From Monarcha castaneiventris obscurior (lineage: Eukaryota; Chordata; Aves; Passeriformes; Monarchidae): a stretch of 64,000 bases of DNA. The position numbers and the translations under genes were made by a program. A model generated the notes under the pieces. That model had not been told where the DNA came from. It made no database searches and saw only the letters and a list, made by a program, of their open reading frames with translations. Within the stretch, counting starts at the first letter, position 1. Each line of letters starts with the position of its first letter. Below, one piece after another: positions 38,102 through 48,800 of the stretch. The stretch spans positions 16,948,210 through 17,012,209 of the forward strand of contig JAMPIT010000884.1 in assembly GCA_026261815.1 (NCBI GenBank). The letters run 5' to 3'.

Positions 38102-39049
38102 GGCACCAGTGCTGCACTCAGTAGCACATCTATAGTACGTGCCTTAATTCTATTTCAGTGCTGTGACAGCCAGGGTTCTCCTCCACGTCCTTAAGAGAAA
38201 CCTGACAATCTCACGTGGCCTTGCATTTTGTATTAAACGAGCCGTTTGTAAACGTGCAAAAGATGATTGGAAGATACTCCAATAAATGGGTTAATTCATA
38301 GCCATAGAGTCAAGCTGTTCAACAGGTCACTGTAGTAATTTATGCTCTTTCTGCTGCCATATCTGCAGTTATTTATAATTCATACCTCTCATGATGATAA
38401 TGAGCTTCCATGGCGTGTCCCTCATCGGAGCGTGCCGTTTGCTGCTCCCTGCTATTCATCAGGCTCAGCAATGGGGCTCCTTTGATTCATTGGTCTCCAG
38501 ACACAGACGAGGGGATGGCAATCTCAATTGAATGTTGGCCAAACTGAAAGGTCCGGCTATTAATAAATAATCATTCACATTAGGAGGTGATCAGTTGAAA
38601 CTGGCAGAGTCCTTTCTTTTGCTTTCCAGCGCTCCTTTTCCCTCCTCTCCCCTCACCAGCCTGAGACCCACGGGCATGGCTTGGAGGGAGATTGCCTCGG
38701 CAATTACCTGGGAGCTGCCCTGGCTGCTGCCAAGGCTCTGCCCGGCCTCACCATTCCTGTGCAGACCCCAGCACCGAGCAGTGGTGAACCAGCAGGAACC
38801 CGCTGCTGCCTTCAGGGCTCCACCACCGCCTCACGCTCCTGCTGCCAGCCCCAGATCCCCTTCGGGCAGGAGACAATGCTGGGACAACCTGCCGGAGGGA
38901 CCCGCCAGCGTCCTGCGGGTCGAGGAGGCCCTGCTAGGCAGAGATCAAAGGTCAGGCAGGGGCTTGGGGGATGTGGATGCGACCCCTTTAAAGCAGGCAC
39001 GGCCTGACCTCCGGCTGGAGAAGCCGAGACCCGTCTTCAGAAATCAGAG
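38102..39049. other. Upstream flank of CACNA2D4
   Basis: An AT-rich part (38270-38590) with homeodomain-like ATTA cores, including ggctattaataaataatcat near 38556, followed by a GC-rich part from about 38640. A 155-codon + strand frame at 38595-39062 has no recognisable similarity and does not match the remembered N-terminus of mammalian CACNA2D4. Confidence 0.5.
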
Positions 39050-39140
39050 TAATCCCGGGTGATTTTATCCCACTCCACTTCCCTAAATCTGTGGCTGCTG
39101 CTGCTGCTTGGCGAGGGGATTAAGGGCTGGCAGGGGATTA
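39050..39140. promoter_or_regulatory. Cluster of three CRX/OTX-type homeodomain sites upstream of CACNA2D4
   Basis: Three copies of the K50 homeodomain core lie within 91 bp: TAATCC at 39050-39055 (followed by CGGG) and, in the opposite orientation, GGATTA at 39117-39122 and 39135-39140, each preceded by GG. They lie about 585-675 bp upstream of the start codon. CRX and OTX2 bind TAATCC and drive photoreceptor genes, and CACNA2D4 is a photoreceptor gene, so this is a plausible cell-type control element. Binding is inferred only. Confidence 0.5.
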
Positions 39141-39229
39141 CGCAGCCACTGCAGCTCCCAGCGCGGAGCTCCCTCCTGCCGCGGCCGCTCCGGGGCACGG
39201 AGCCGCTCCGCACCTGTGGGCGCGCACCG

Positions 39230-39558
39230 GGCCTGAGGCGCCGCGGCCCCGCTGCCCTGAGGCGGACACCCCCGGCCTGAGGCGCCGCTGCCCTGAGGCG
39301 GACACCCCCGGCCTGAGGCGCTGCGACTCGGCTGCCCTGAGGCGGACACCCCCGGGCCTGAGGCGCCGCTGCCCTGAAGCGGACACCCCCGGCCTGAGGC
39401 GCCGCGGCCCCGCTGCCCTGAGGCGGACACCCCCGGCCTGAGGCGCTGCGACTCGGCTGCCCTGAGGCGGACACCCCGGGCCTGAGGCGCCGCTGCCCTG
39501 AGGCGGACACCCCCGGCCGGAGCTGCCGTGGCTCCGCTGCCCTGAGCCGGACACCCCC
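39230..39558 (+). repeat. GC-rich two-tier minisatellite (8 units) upstream of CACNA2D4
   Basis: Eight tandem units, each starting at or near GGCCTGAGGCG and ending GCCCTGAGGCGGACACCCCC. Long units are 43-44 bp (39230, 39310, 39391, 39435, 39515) and short units 36-37 bp (39274, 39354, 39478). The short units equal a long unit with 8 bp missing from the middle. The long units come in two main types: middle CCGCGGCCCCG (39230, 39391) and CTGCGACTCGG (39310, 39435). The last unit (39515) is degenerate. The array is CpG-dense and part of the promoter CpG island. Confidence 0.95.
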
Positions 39559-39641
39559 GACGGCTCCCGGCGGCAGCGCTCCCGGGGCGGAGGCGGCTGC
39601 GGGGCCCGGCCCCGCTGGAACAGGGCTCCCAGCCCGGCGCC

Positions 39642-39725
39642 ATGGCGGGGGCGGCGGGGGAGCCCCCCCAGCGCAGCAGGAAGGGCGGGGAGCCCCCTCA
39701 AGCCGCCGGCCGGAGCCCTTGCTGA
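39642..39725 (+). CDS. Upstream ORF overlapping the CACNA2D4 start codon
   Basis: An ATG in a strong context (gcgccATGGC) opens a 27-codon frame ending at TGA 39723-39725. The final A of that stop is the first base of the ATG at 39725, giving TGATG. It is out of frame with the main protein. Whether it is in the mRNA depends on where transcription starts. If it is, most scanning ribosomes should translate it and the main protein would depend on leaky scanning or reinitiation. Confidence 0.45.
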   Translation: MAGAAGEPPQRSRKGGEPPQAAGRSPC

Positions 39726-39831
39726 TGGCTGGTGCCCGGAGGATGGGGCCCTGGGCCGTCCCGTGGATGATGCTCTGCCTGCTCTGCCTGCCGCCCTCTG
39801 CCAGGGCCCAGACGAAGATCCCGCTGGAGAC
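39725..39831 (+). CDS. CACNA2D4: CACNA2D4 first coding exon: signal peptide
   Basis: A 107-nt coding part starting [10 protein letters not shown], with a hydrophobic core around residues 10-23 ([10 protein letters not shown]), a likely cleavage after ARA (residue 28), and then QTKIPLET. The KIPLET-V junction to the next exon matches the family. The donor gtaagt splits the Thr codon after AC. The first ATG (39725) has C at -3; the in-frame ATG at 39743 (residue 7) has A at -3 and G at +4, a better context, so it could also be used. The leader is clearly shorter than the remembered human one (which has about 40 more residues before the hydrophobic core). Confidence 0.85.
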
Positions 39832-42800
39832 GTAAGTGCAGGGCCGAGGGCATGGGCAGGCGGGTGGGAATGCCGCCCTGGCAGCGGCGGGCACGGCGGG
39901 GACGGGCTCCTCCAGAGGGGGTGGCATTCCCGCAGCTTGGCCCCTGGCAGAGGACACGGGCATGGGAACCACAGCTTCGGTGCCCAGGTCTAGACTAGAA
40001 TGCAATTCCTCTTCTTCCCCATTCGTCAAGAGTAGCAGTGATGCTCGTCTGCTTTAGTTAAGTACTTTGACATCTATTAATGCTCTGCTTTAATGCACTG
40101 GGCAGCAGAAGGCAAAACCGGTTTAAAGGCACGGTCGTAAAACCCTGCTGCTGCTGCTGCTGCTGCTTGCGGAGATCCCACCGTGGAGGCGGACACGAGC
40201 GTCCCCAGTTTGGCAGCTCCCAGTTGAGCAGAGTGGTTTCAGTAGACATTGCTGGGTTTCAGTGTGCTGGGAACACCCAAGGGATGCCCAGCACGGGCCA
40301 GGTTCTGGCCGTGGGGGATGCACACGTGGTGTTTGAGCGAAGACTCATGTCTTTGCAAAGATTGTGCAGCGCGAGGTTTGTAGCTCTGCTGGTCCCTTGC
40401 ATTGGTGTGGATCCCTACTGGCTGAAAAGAGCCTGGGAAGTACACACAGACGTGGTTATTCACGTGTGTGGCTGTCAGAGGATGTTAATGGGAGGAGGCT
40501 GAATAGAGGAAGAGGCCCCAGCGCTTCTCGCTTGTTCTTGCTCCACCTCTCTACAAAGGCATAATGGCCCTTCCCAGAGCTCTGGAGCAGAGGGATGAGG
40601 CGCTGAGCTGCAATACAGAGCACACCCAGCCATGGTTTGTGCATGCACTGCACATGCGGGGAGTCCTGGTGCAGCTTTTGGGATGTGGGATTGCAGTGCA
40701 CCTGTGTTGGTGCAACGAGCGGCTCCTCCAGCGCAGCCACTGCCGGAAAGCTCTGCCAGCAACACGGCCCTGGCAGCCCCCCAGGAGCCCAACAGCTCTC
40801 AGCAACCCCAGTTTATTGAAACTTCACCTTGTTAAGCTGATTTAGACAAGTTAAATCCTTTAAGGATTAAAGATGCCGGCACCGCGATTGGTAAAAGTTG
40901 TTGAGGGGCAGCTTCTGGGGCAGTGTACCCCAGGGTTGTGGGTGCAGGACAGCAGCTTGGTCTGGAGAGGAGACAACGCTGCCAGCCGGTTTCAGAAGGA
41001 GAAACATCTGAAAAGTCAACTCAAGTCAGCTTAAGCCCTTTCCTGTGTTTGGGGAAATGTTTTTATTCAAAAATTGCCAATCACACCCTTACAGATGTGT
41101 CACCAGTCCAGCCCATCTGACCAGGAGTTGCACTGACGTTACCCAGGAGGGTCTCAGGAAACTGCTGTCCATTTTATTCTTGCACTGGCAAGCCCTTCCC
41201 CAGCAAAGTGCTTCTGATTCAGGTTTCACAGAAAGGACACAGAGGTTACACAAGATAAAATGCAACTTCTGCTAACTTCAAACCATGCAAATCAACTTTC
41301 CACGTCCAGGATAAATACTGCATAGGAATACCTTTCAGTATTGAAGCCTGTGGCATTTAGAAGCCAGCCTGTCCTTTCTGCTGTTCTTGCCACTGAATAC
41401 AAGAGCAGGGATTAGAGGCAGGCAATCTCTGACCAAATCCTTTTCTGATGTGTTTCGTTATAATGTGATAGCCCTTTACTACTGGGGAAAAAAAAGATTT
41501 ACGTCACTTTGCACAATTTGGAACTTATTCCTGTACAAGAATGGAGAATAAACAATAGAAAAAGAGCTTTTCTCCTCCGGTACTAAAACCAGACCAACAG
41601 CTGAATTAATCCCTGGTGTTTCAAATCCACTCACTAATTTAACCAAAACACAAAAGTCGCCCTTTTGAAATGAAATTTCAGTGGAGAAACACAGTGGCCA
41701 GAGGCCCAAAGGGAGTAAATCAGCAGGAAATGGATCTGTTTCATGGGTTACACGGGGACATTTTGGGGACACAAACCCAGAGTCCTTCCAGCAGCAGCTG
41801 TGTTCGATCAGGGTGAAGTGACACAAGGCTCACTCGCCCTGTGCCGTGTCTGGCTTTGCTGCATCGTGCTTGGATCACCGCCAGCTTATCCCAAAGCTCA
41901 CTCAGCTTTAGCTCCAGCAGTGCAAAAATCTGCTCAGTCAGTTCCTAGTGATGCTTCTGGGGTGCAAGTTCAGCCCACAAGCCACCTCTTCTTTCCAAAC
42001 CACCTCTTCTTTCCTGCTGGACACAGCTCTGGCTGTGTGCCAGCCGTGGCATGGGCAGGAGTGCTGGCAGCTGTGAGGATGGTGAGGAGCTGGGGCTGGC
42101 TTCTTCTTGGGGTAATAGAAACAGTGGGAAGTGCTGGTGGGAAAGGCAAAGATCAATCTGGTATGGCCTCTATAGGCTGCTCCTCTTGCCTTTACACATC
42201 TGCTCCTGAGTTGGACAGAGCCAGAGACATTAGAAGAAATTTCTCTGCAACCTGATGAATTTCAGACTGACCTTTTCTCGCACTTGTTTACTAAAAAATT
42301 AAGGAAACCTATTTAAGTTCGGCAAGCTGCCCTTTATTTCCCAGTACTCTAAGGTTGTTCATTTCCCTGGCAAATAATTGTCTTTTAAAGATGTAAATGC
42401 TGGTGTATTTCTGCCTCTTCACTTTCCTACTTTTCAACTTCTGTGAAATGCCACCAGATATTTTTAATGACACAGTCTTTAGCCCTGTAACACAGGGATT
42501 TGGCACCTTTGTGCCCCCCTAACTTTCCAGCCAGTCCTCCAAAGCTGCCACCCTCTGGCCCTCTCTTTGGTCCCCCTTTCTTTGTGCCTCATTCCTCCTC
42601 TGCTTTGAGACCAGAAGAAATACCAGTCCCTGAGCCAAAGCAGACATCCCAAAATGACACAAACCCTTTTCTTATTCAAGTTCTGCTGTTACTGGAAGTT
42701 TCAAGAACTTTCAGGAGGATGCTCAACTCCACCCACTAAGCAGAAATTGACACCACAGACTCTTCCACCCTGCTGGGTTGAAAAATGATGAGGGCTGGAA

Positions 42801-45800
42801 GGAGTAGGGGCACACACATGGCCACACACATGACACAAAACAGAGGTGGGGGGAGGGAAACGGGGTAAAAATAAACATCCCTGCTAAAACTGCTGTACCT
42901 TCATGTTTGGGTTCTCTCTTCCTACAGTAAAAGGCAAGGATACTGGAGAATATTAGTTACTATCAGCACAAAACAGCTCACACATAAAACTTTAAAAGCC
43001 AACAGCAGCAGATGGGCATCAAGTTAAACGTTAATGCAGAGATCCTCATATCCAAGGGGATGCATTAGTCACTACTACAACAAACAGGAAAGCATCCCGT
43101 GGGATCCCTGTTTCTCATTCTCTCTTTTATTCTAGGCTTGCTAGAGTAACTCTGATATAGCCAAATAAATCCTGGTCTCCTAGAAAGTACCTGTATGCTT
43201 TTTCTTCTAAAGATGAAATGATGAGATAAAAGCTCTGGCTCTCAAAAGAAGATGCAGGGCACAATGCAAAAAAAAAAAAAAAAAAAAAAAATGGACTTCT
43301 GGTGCTAGTTCACACTCAGTGGTTAAATATGAATGCCTCATTGCCAATTAAGGATTGATTTAAAAAGGCACCCACTCTCTCATGCTTTTTTTGTAGCAGT
43401 GGAGAGAGGTGCAGTGCAGAGCTGAAGCTTTGTGTGTGCCCCTATAGCTGCCTGTGTGTTCCTGTGTGCAGGAGGGGAGTCTGAGCAGGCTTTCCTGGGT
43501 TGGAGGGAGCTGTTGTGATTATTCCACAATTGTTCTGCTGTCTTTGCTCCCGAGCTCGTCTCTCTGTTGGTGTATTATTTGTGATGCAGTGCACTGGGAA
43601 GTTAGGGGTTAAAGCCTGCTTGGGACTTGAAGCTCTACTAGGAGCTGTAGGTGAGACTGCACACCAGAAGTAAGTGTAGTCTGGTAAGTGGAAAAGGCCA
43701 TTTATTGTATTAAATAAGTCTCTCTTAGGTGGGTCCATGTTGGTGGAGCTGCCTACCGTGGCTCATGTAGCAGCTCCCTGATGCAGTGCTCTGTCAATTT
43801 TGGGAGCCACCTATTTGGATTTGGGTGGCTCGGTGTTCAGGCTGCTCCTCGACATCCGCACGTTCTCCGCGTGGGATCGCTGCCATCCCTCATTTCCAGG
43901 GTGGCACAAGTGTGAGGGCTGCTTGCAGTGGCAGTGCACAATCTGCTGTGGCATCATGGAGCAGCAGCAGCACCCCCAGTGAGAGCAGAGGGTTCATCTG
44001 GCTCGTCAGTCTCTGGCCTGCTCTGCTGGAGGAGCTCAATCCAAGGGGGAATCGTGACACCTTCCATAAGTTCTGACACTTATATCTCCTCAGCAGCTTT
44101 GGCACCAGGTGTCTCGCCCCTCACCCCAGGGCCTGTCAGGGAAGAGAAATGGGTGTCTGCAGAAAGCAATTTATTTCACTTTGCCCACAACAGAAGGAAC
44201 TCGGATGCTGTCTAAGATCAAATTTGAAGTCAGGTGGGACAAATTCAACTCAAAGGGCAGTGAGTGAGACCAGCAGAACTCAATGTTTCTCCCTGCTGAC
44301 CAATGTCCTGGGCAGAATGTCCAAAAGCAGCACTGTCTCCTGCCTTGCTGCTTGTCTGACTTGAGTCTGGGGACAAAACAGTGCCACTGTTGGCAGAGTG
44401 GCTGAGAGAAATACAGGGGGATTTGTGCTCAGAAAGACAGAGCTTTGCCTGTCTGAAGAAGTAACCAGTTCTGCAGACTCTGCACTACTAACATTGTTTT
44501 TTCTTTTTTTGGCCTTTCTTTAGGGTGAAGTCCTGGGCCGATGCCTTTGGTGCAGACCTGTACTCCATTGTGACTAGGTATTCGGGCTCCCTCCTGTTGC
44601 AGAAGGTAGGCAAAAGCTGTGGGGGTTCTCTTTGCTTCCTGTCGCCTCCCCACGTGGCCTCCCAAGGCTCCCCCCTGGGTGGAGGAAAGAACGAGGCACT
44701 GATGTCCAGCTGCCTTTTAAAATCACAGAGCTCCATCTCCATCAGCACAGACAGATGCCCTCTGGCCACTCTCTATGAGCTGGAGAGGGAGAGACATTCA
44801 ATGCCTTCCCTGCTTTCATCAGCCATTGCTGCACACCACCTTAATTGTACCATTTTTTGTTTAAAATACTCTTTAACAGCACTGCTCACGTTTCCCCTCT
44901 GATGATCCCTTCCTGCTCTCCTGTACTGACCCTCCGCTCCTCCTTAGTGCCTCTGCTACTCATCACTCACCTGCTCATTGTCACCCCCTCGTCCCTTCCT
45001 GCAGCTCTCCAGCTGACACTGATTTCTTTTTGCTTTCTCATCTGTATTCAGCCAGTTGTTTATCAATTCTTTGAACTTTGCCCTTAAGACTGCTTCAGGC
45101 AGGTGCCCTGGAAGCCAGAGGCACAGAGCTCTGCTTGGCTTGATCACCAAACAGGCACTAACTGCTGCAGTAAACTCCCTACCAGTGTTCAAGGGTGTAG
45201 CTCCAGGGGCTTTAAACAAATGGTCCCTTTTGCAGCCCTAGAGAAGCTTCCTTAAGTCAGTGGTGAATGGCTGCTCCTCTTTCAGCCTCGGGGATCTCTG
45301 CCCTGCACCTCCCGAGTGCTGCTCTGGGGGACTGGTGGCTGCTGATTGCATCCAGAGGAGTGCAGACTCCACTCTGTGGCCATCCAGTTATTTTCTTTAT
45401 TCCTTCTCTGATCCTTCAACACAAGCCATGAGTTGCCCCTTAGACCTTCAAGATGTCCTCATATTAGCAATTGCACCCACACCCCAGAGCAGCACAAAGG
45501 AGTTGGATATCATTTTCCTTGCCTTGCTGCTGTTTCCCTGTCCCCAGAGTGCTGCTTTTTGCCTGGAGCAAGGGATCCCATCCTGCAGCACTAACTTTGC
45601 TAGGTTTGGCCAAGACTGGCTTTCAGCACCCATCACCAAGACCTGTGCTGATCATCAGCTCCTCTTGGGAGGAAAGAGTCACCGTGCAATGAAAAGCTGC
45701 CAGCACTGATAAAGTTCATCACTAACCATGAGGCAGCTGCAGCAGGATGTAGATGCAGGCAAAAGTTTGGCTTGTAGCAGTTTTGATGATGCTTCTGCAT

Positions 45801-48800
45801 TGCCTGTTGTCCCCTGGGGTCCCCAAGCCATAGCTGCCAGAGGCAAGGTGACACGTGAGCATCTCTGGTGAGAGCTGGAGCTCTGGGTGAGGGGAAGATG
45901 CAGATTTGGGTTGTTTGATAGTCAGGCATCCTCCTGATGCTGTGCAGTTGTGAAGCTTGCACTGCTTCTGCTGACAGACTCAGGGAGTTCATGTTCCTTG
46001 AGGCCCAAGAGTCAGTGAGACTGACTGGGGAAGGGGAACTGGGGTTAGCCTGAAAGTACCAGTGCTGTGGAAGTTGTCAGTGCAGGCCAGGAATGGCACG
46101 TGTGGTACTGAGGTGGGTGCCAGGACAGCTGTGCTGTGCTGCCCCTCTGGATGTGTTGCACCAGATCACATGTTTTGTCTCTTAGGATCTCGATCCCTTT
46201 GGGATTGGGGTTAAATGCGACCTGCAGGTGCTCATAGTGCCACTAAGAATTAAGGGTTGCAGCAGCTAGTCCTTGAGCAAAAATTGACAGCTCTTGTCAG
46301 CCATTGGTATGATTCATTGGAAGCAAAGAAAGCTCAGTTTCTGATGAAAAAGAAGCCTGAATGTAACCAAATCCAACCTAGTGCTCATGTCAAGAGGAAC
46401 TAAGGCAGAGATGTATTTTCCTGATGGTCTGGCAGCCTTATAAAATAATACCACTTGCTTGCCCAGTCCTCAGACACAGTTTTGTTCCTGGAGGGGGGAA
46501 GGTGTCTGATTTGCTCTTGCATGTGTCGAGGCCTGGGCACAGTCTCTGAGAGATCCCTGAGGTGGACACAGTGTCTCTGTGACTCAGAAGGAAAATGTCA
46601 CTTTGAGCAGGGGGTACAGATGAGCTTCATCCAGCCCTGCTCTGTAAACACTCCAGCAAAGAACGTGCTCTTAAATTCATGTTGTCTCGTGCCCTGCCCT
46701 AACTTAACTTGAGCATTTTAAGCCGCTCAAATTTACCTTTCAACCCCACTTCCTGAGCCTCTTCATCTCCTCTTATTTCCCTGGGAAGTAAGGAAATAGG
46801 GGAGAACCAGCCAGCCCTCACCTGAGTCCTTCTCTCAGCCTCCTTTTCTTTAGGTGGGTTGGGCACCTTCTCACAATCTTGAAGCAGGGACCATCCCAGG
46901 GGGCTCCCACTGCATCCCTGGCACCTCCAGCACTGCAAGAGGATGCAGACAGATCTTTGACTATGAGGCAACATTTTCCTGCACCCTGGCAGACCCCAAA
47001 TGTCTTTATGTAGATCATCTCATTGGCACAGCTTGTGGGCAGGTTGGGCAGCCAAACACACCAAAGTGTGGAAATCAAACACGAGGATTTGCCTGTGCCC
47101 CAGGTACATTTCTCTTTTTCTGGCTGTTACCTGTTTCTCACATCAAGTATTTCTCTTCGTGCATGGGTATGCCCAGATCAGCAGAAGGGTGGGGAGAACA
47201 GTGCAGAGGTCCAGGTGATTCTTTCCTCAGTGCTTGTCCAAGTCAACAGGCTTTTTGTCTTTGAGGAAATACAGAAGGTGCTGTTATCTCAGTTTGGATC
47301 TTATTTCATGTCTCCCTTGTGCTGAATAGTCTTGAAGTAACCAGCTTATTGTAGCTTTGAGAGTCATAATTTTTCAGTTACTGAATGCTTTGCATGCAAA
47401 CCTTGTCTTTAACACTTACATAAACTTTCTTTCATGGTTTTGAGTTTGCTTGCTTTTCTTTGGACTTTTTCTTTGTTTCCTCGAGAAGAACCCTAATATG
47501 TTGCAAACCCAGGTGGTTGACTTTCCACCAGGCTTTATCATTCCCAGAGACCTGGTGAGCTAACCAACATCTCTTGAATCCCCAAGAGCAGGCTTTTGCC
47601 CTGCGTCAGAGAGCTTTGCCCTGCAGTTATTAGAAAGCCCAAAAAAATGTGGCAAAGACCAGACAAACTTGAGAAGTTCAGTCAAGACATTTTCCTGGGT
47701 GAAGATGAAAGGAATGTCTTTCACACTCTTAATTTAGTTCCACTAGCAGTGAGTAATGCAGCACCGTGTAGTTCAATAGGCTGAATTTTATGGAGGTGGG
47801 AACAAGAATATATATTTGGTGACATATCTCTGTTCACAGATAAAACTTAGGATACTGAGTTCTGGATATTCTACTTTTAAATCACCACCCCCGTCACTGC
47901 AGAAGGGGAATCTTAATGAATTGCTCCTGCTGTTTTAAGGGAATGCTAAGTGCTAGATGCATAAGAAAAGATTTTCTGTTAGAGCTGAGCTAACTTTTTG
48001 GCCTCTTTTCAACATCAGATCCTTTCAGCTAGTTCTCCCCAGCCTGACTCCTGTTCTGTAACTTACAATGGTGTGATAGCCTGAGCCCTAAGCACAGGTT
48101 ATACAGGATAATCTTGGCCAACTACAAGCACCTGAGCTGACTTTCAGCCGTGGTGCCTGGTGACAGTACTGGAATCACAACTCAGTTGCCCACCATTAGG
48201 AGATCTTGGATGAACAGTCATCAATAGCCAGAGGTTTCAGTGGCAGGAGTACAGACATGGAGTGGTTTGCTGGTTCGTGTGTAGGAAAAAAGCTCAAATA
48301 GGATTTCAGCTCAAACCTGGTGTATTCCTTAGCGAACTGAAACTTTGCAGAAAGTTTTTTTTTTATGGTGTTTTGTGTTGGGGTTTGGTTTTGGATTTTC
48401 TTCCAGCTCCGGCTAGAGCTCAGGGTTGAGATGTGTCAGACTGCTTGTGATTTCTCATGATTACTTTTACCCCAGTAACATCTACTTGCGAGTATGTCAA
48501 AAGCACATTTTAAAAAAATTTATCGAGGGGGGGAAAGCCCTGTTGGTTTTAATCGCAGCTGTGACCCAGGGTAACCCGGGGCAGGTCACTTTGTGAGGTG
48601 CCTGCTTGCCCGTGCTGGTGTGTGTGCCCCCCTTTGCCAGGGCTCCCAGGAGAGATTACCCTCCTCCCCGAGCAGGGCCTGATTACAGCCCAGCCTGGCA
48701 GAGATCACTTCTCTCCTGGCAGAGCCGTGGCTTGGAGCTAAGTGGGACAGGCTCCAGCTGGGGTGTGCTGTGGTCTCGTCACCAGCCAGGGACCTCGGCT

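Larger units (their letters stand above)
39120..39935 (+). promoter_or_regulatory. CACNA2D4: CpG island / promoter region of CACNA2D4
   Basis: The sequence becomes strongly GC- and CpG-rich here and stays so through the first coding exon and the start of intron 1, in contrast to both flanks. No TATA box was seen close to the start codon. The transcription start is not determined; a CpG-island promoter with dispersed starts is the simplest reading. Confidence 0.65.
39832..44523 (+). other. CACNA2D4: CACNA2D4 intron 1
   Basis: An intron of 4.7 kb. The 5' end is still GC-rich. It contains seven CTG triplets (40145-40165), a 15-bp near-tandem duplication (ccacctcttctttcc, about 41984-42016), and a 24-nt A tract (43268-43291). 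No other gene recognised. Confidence 0.8.

Noticed and set aside
38595..39062. 155-codon + strand ORF just upstream of CACNA2D4, a possible upstream exon
   Set aside because: The sequence does not resemble any alpha2delta leader and ends in a stop (TGA 39060-39062) without a clear donor leading into the main frame.
43268..43291. A24 tract as the tail of a processed retrocopy
   Set aside because: The upstream sequence resembles no mRNA I know and no target duplication was seen; CR1, the main avian LINE, does not usually mobilise polyA mRNAs.
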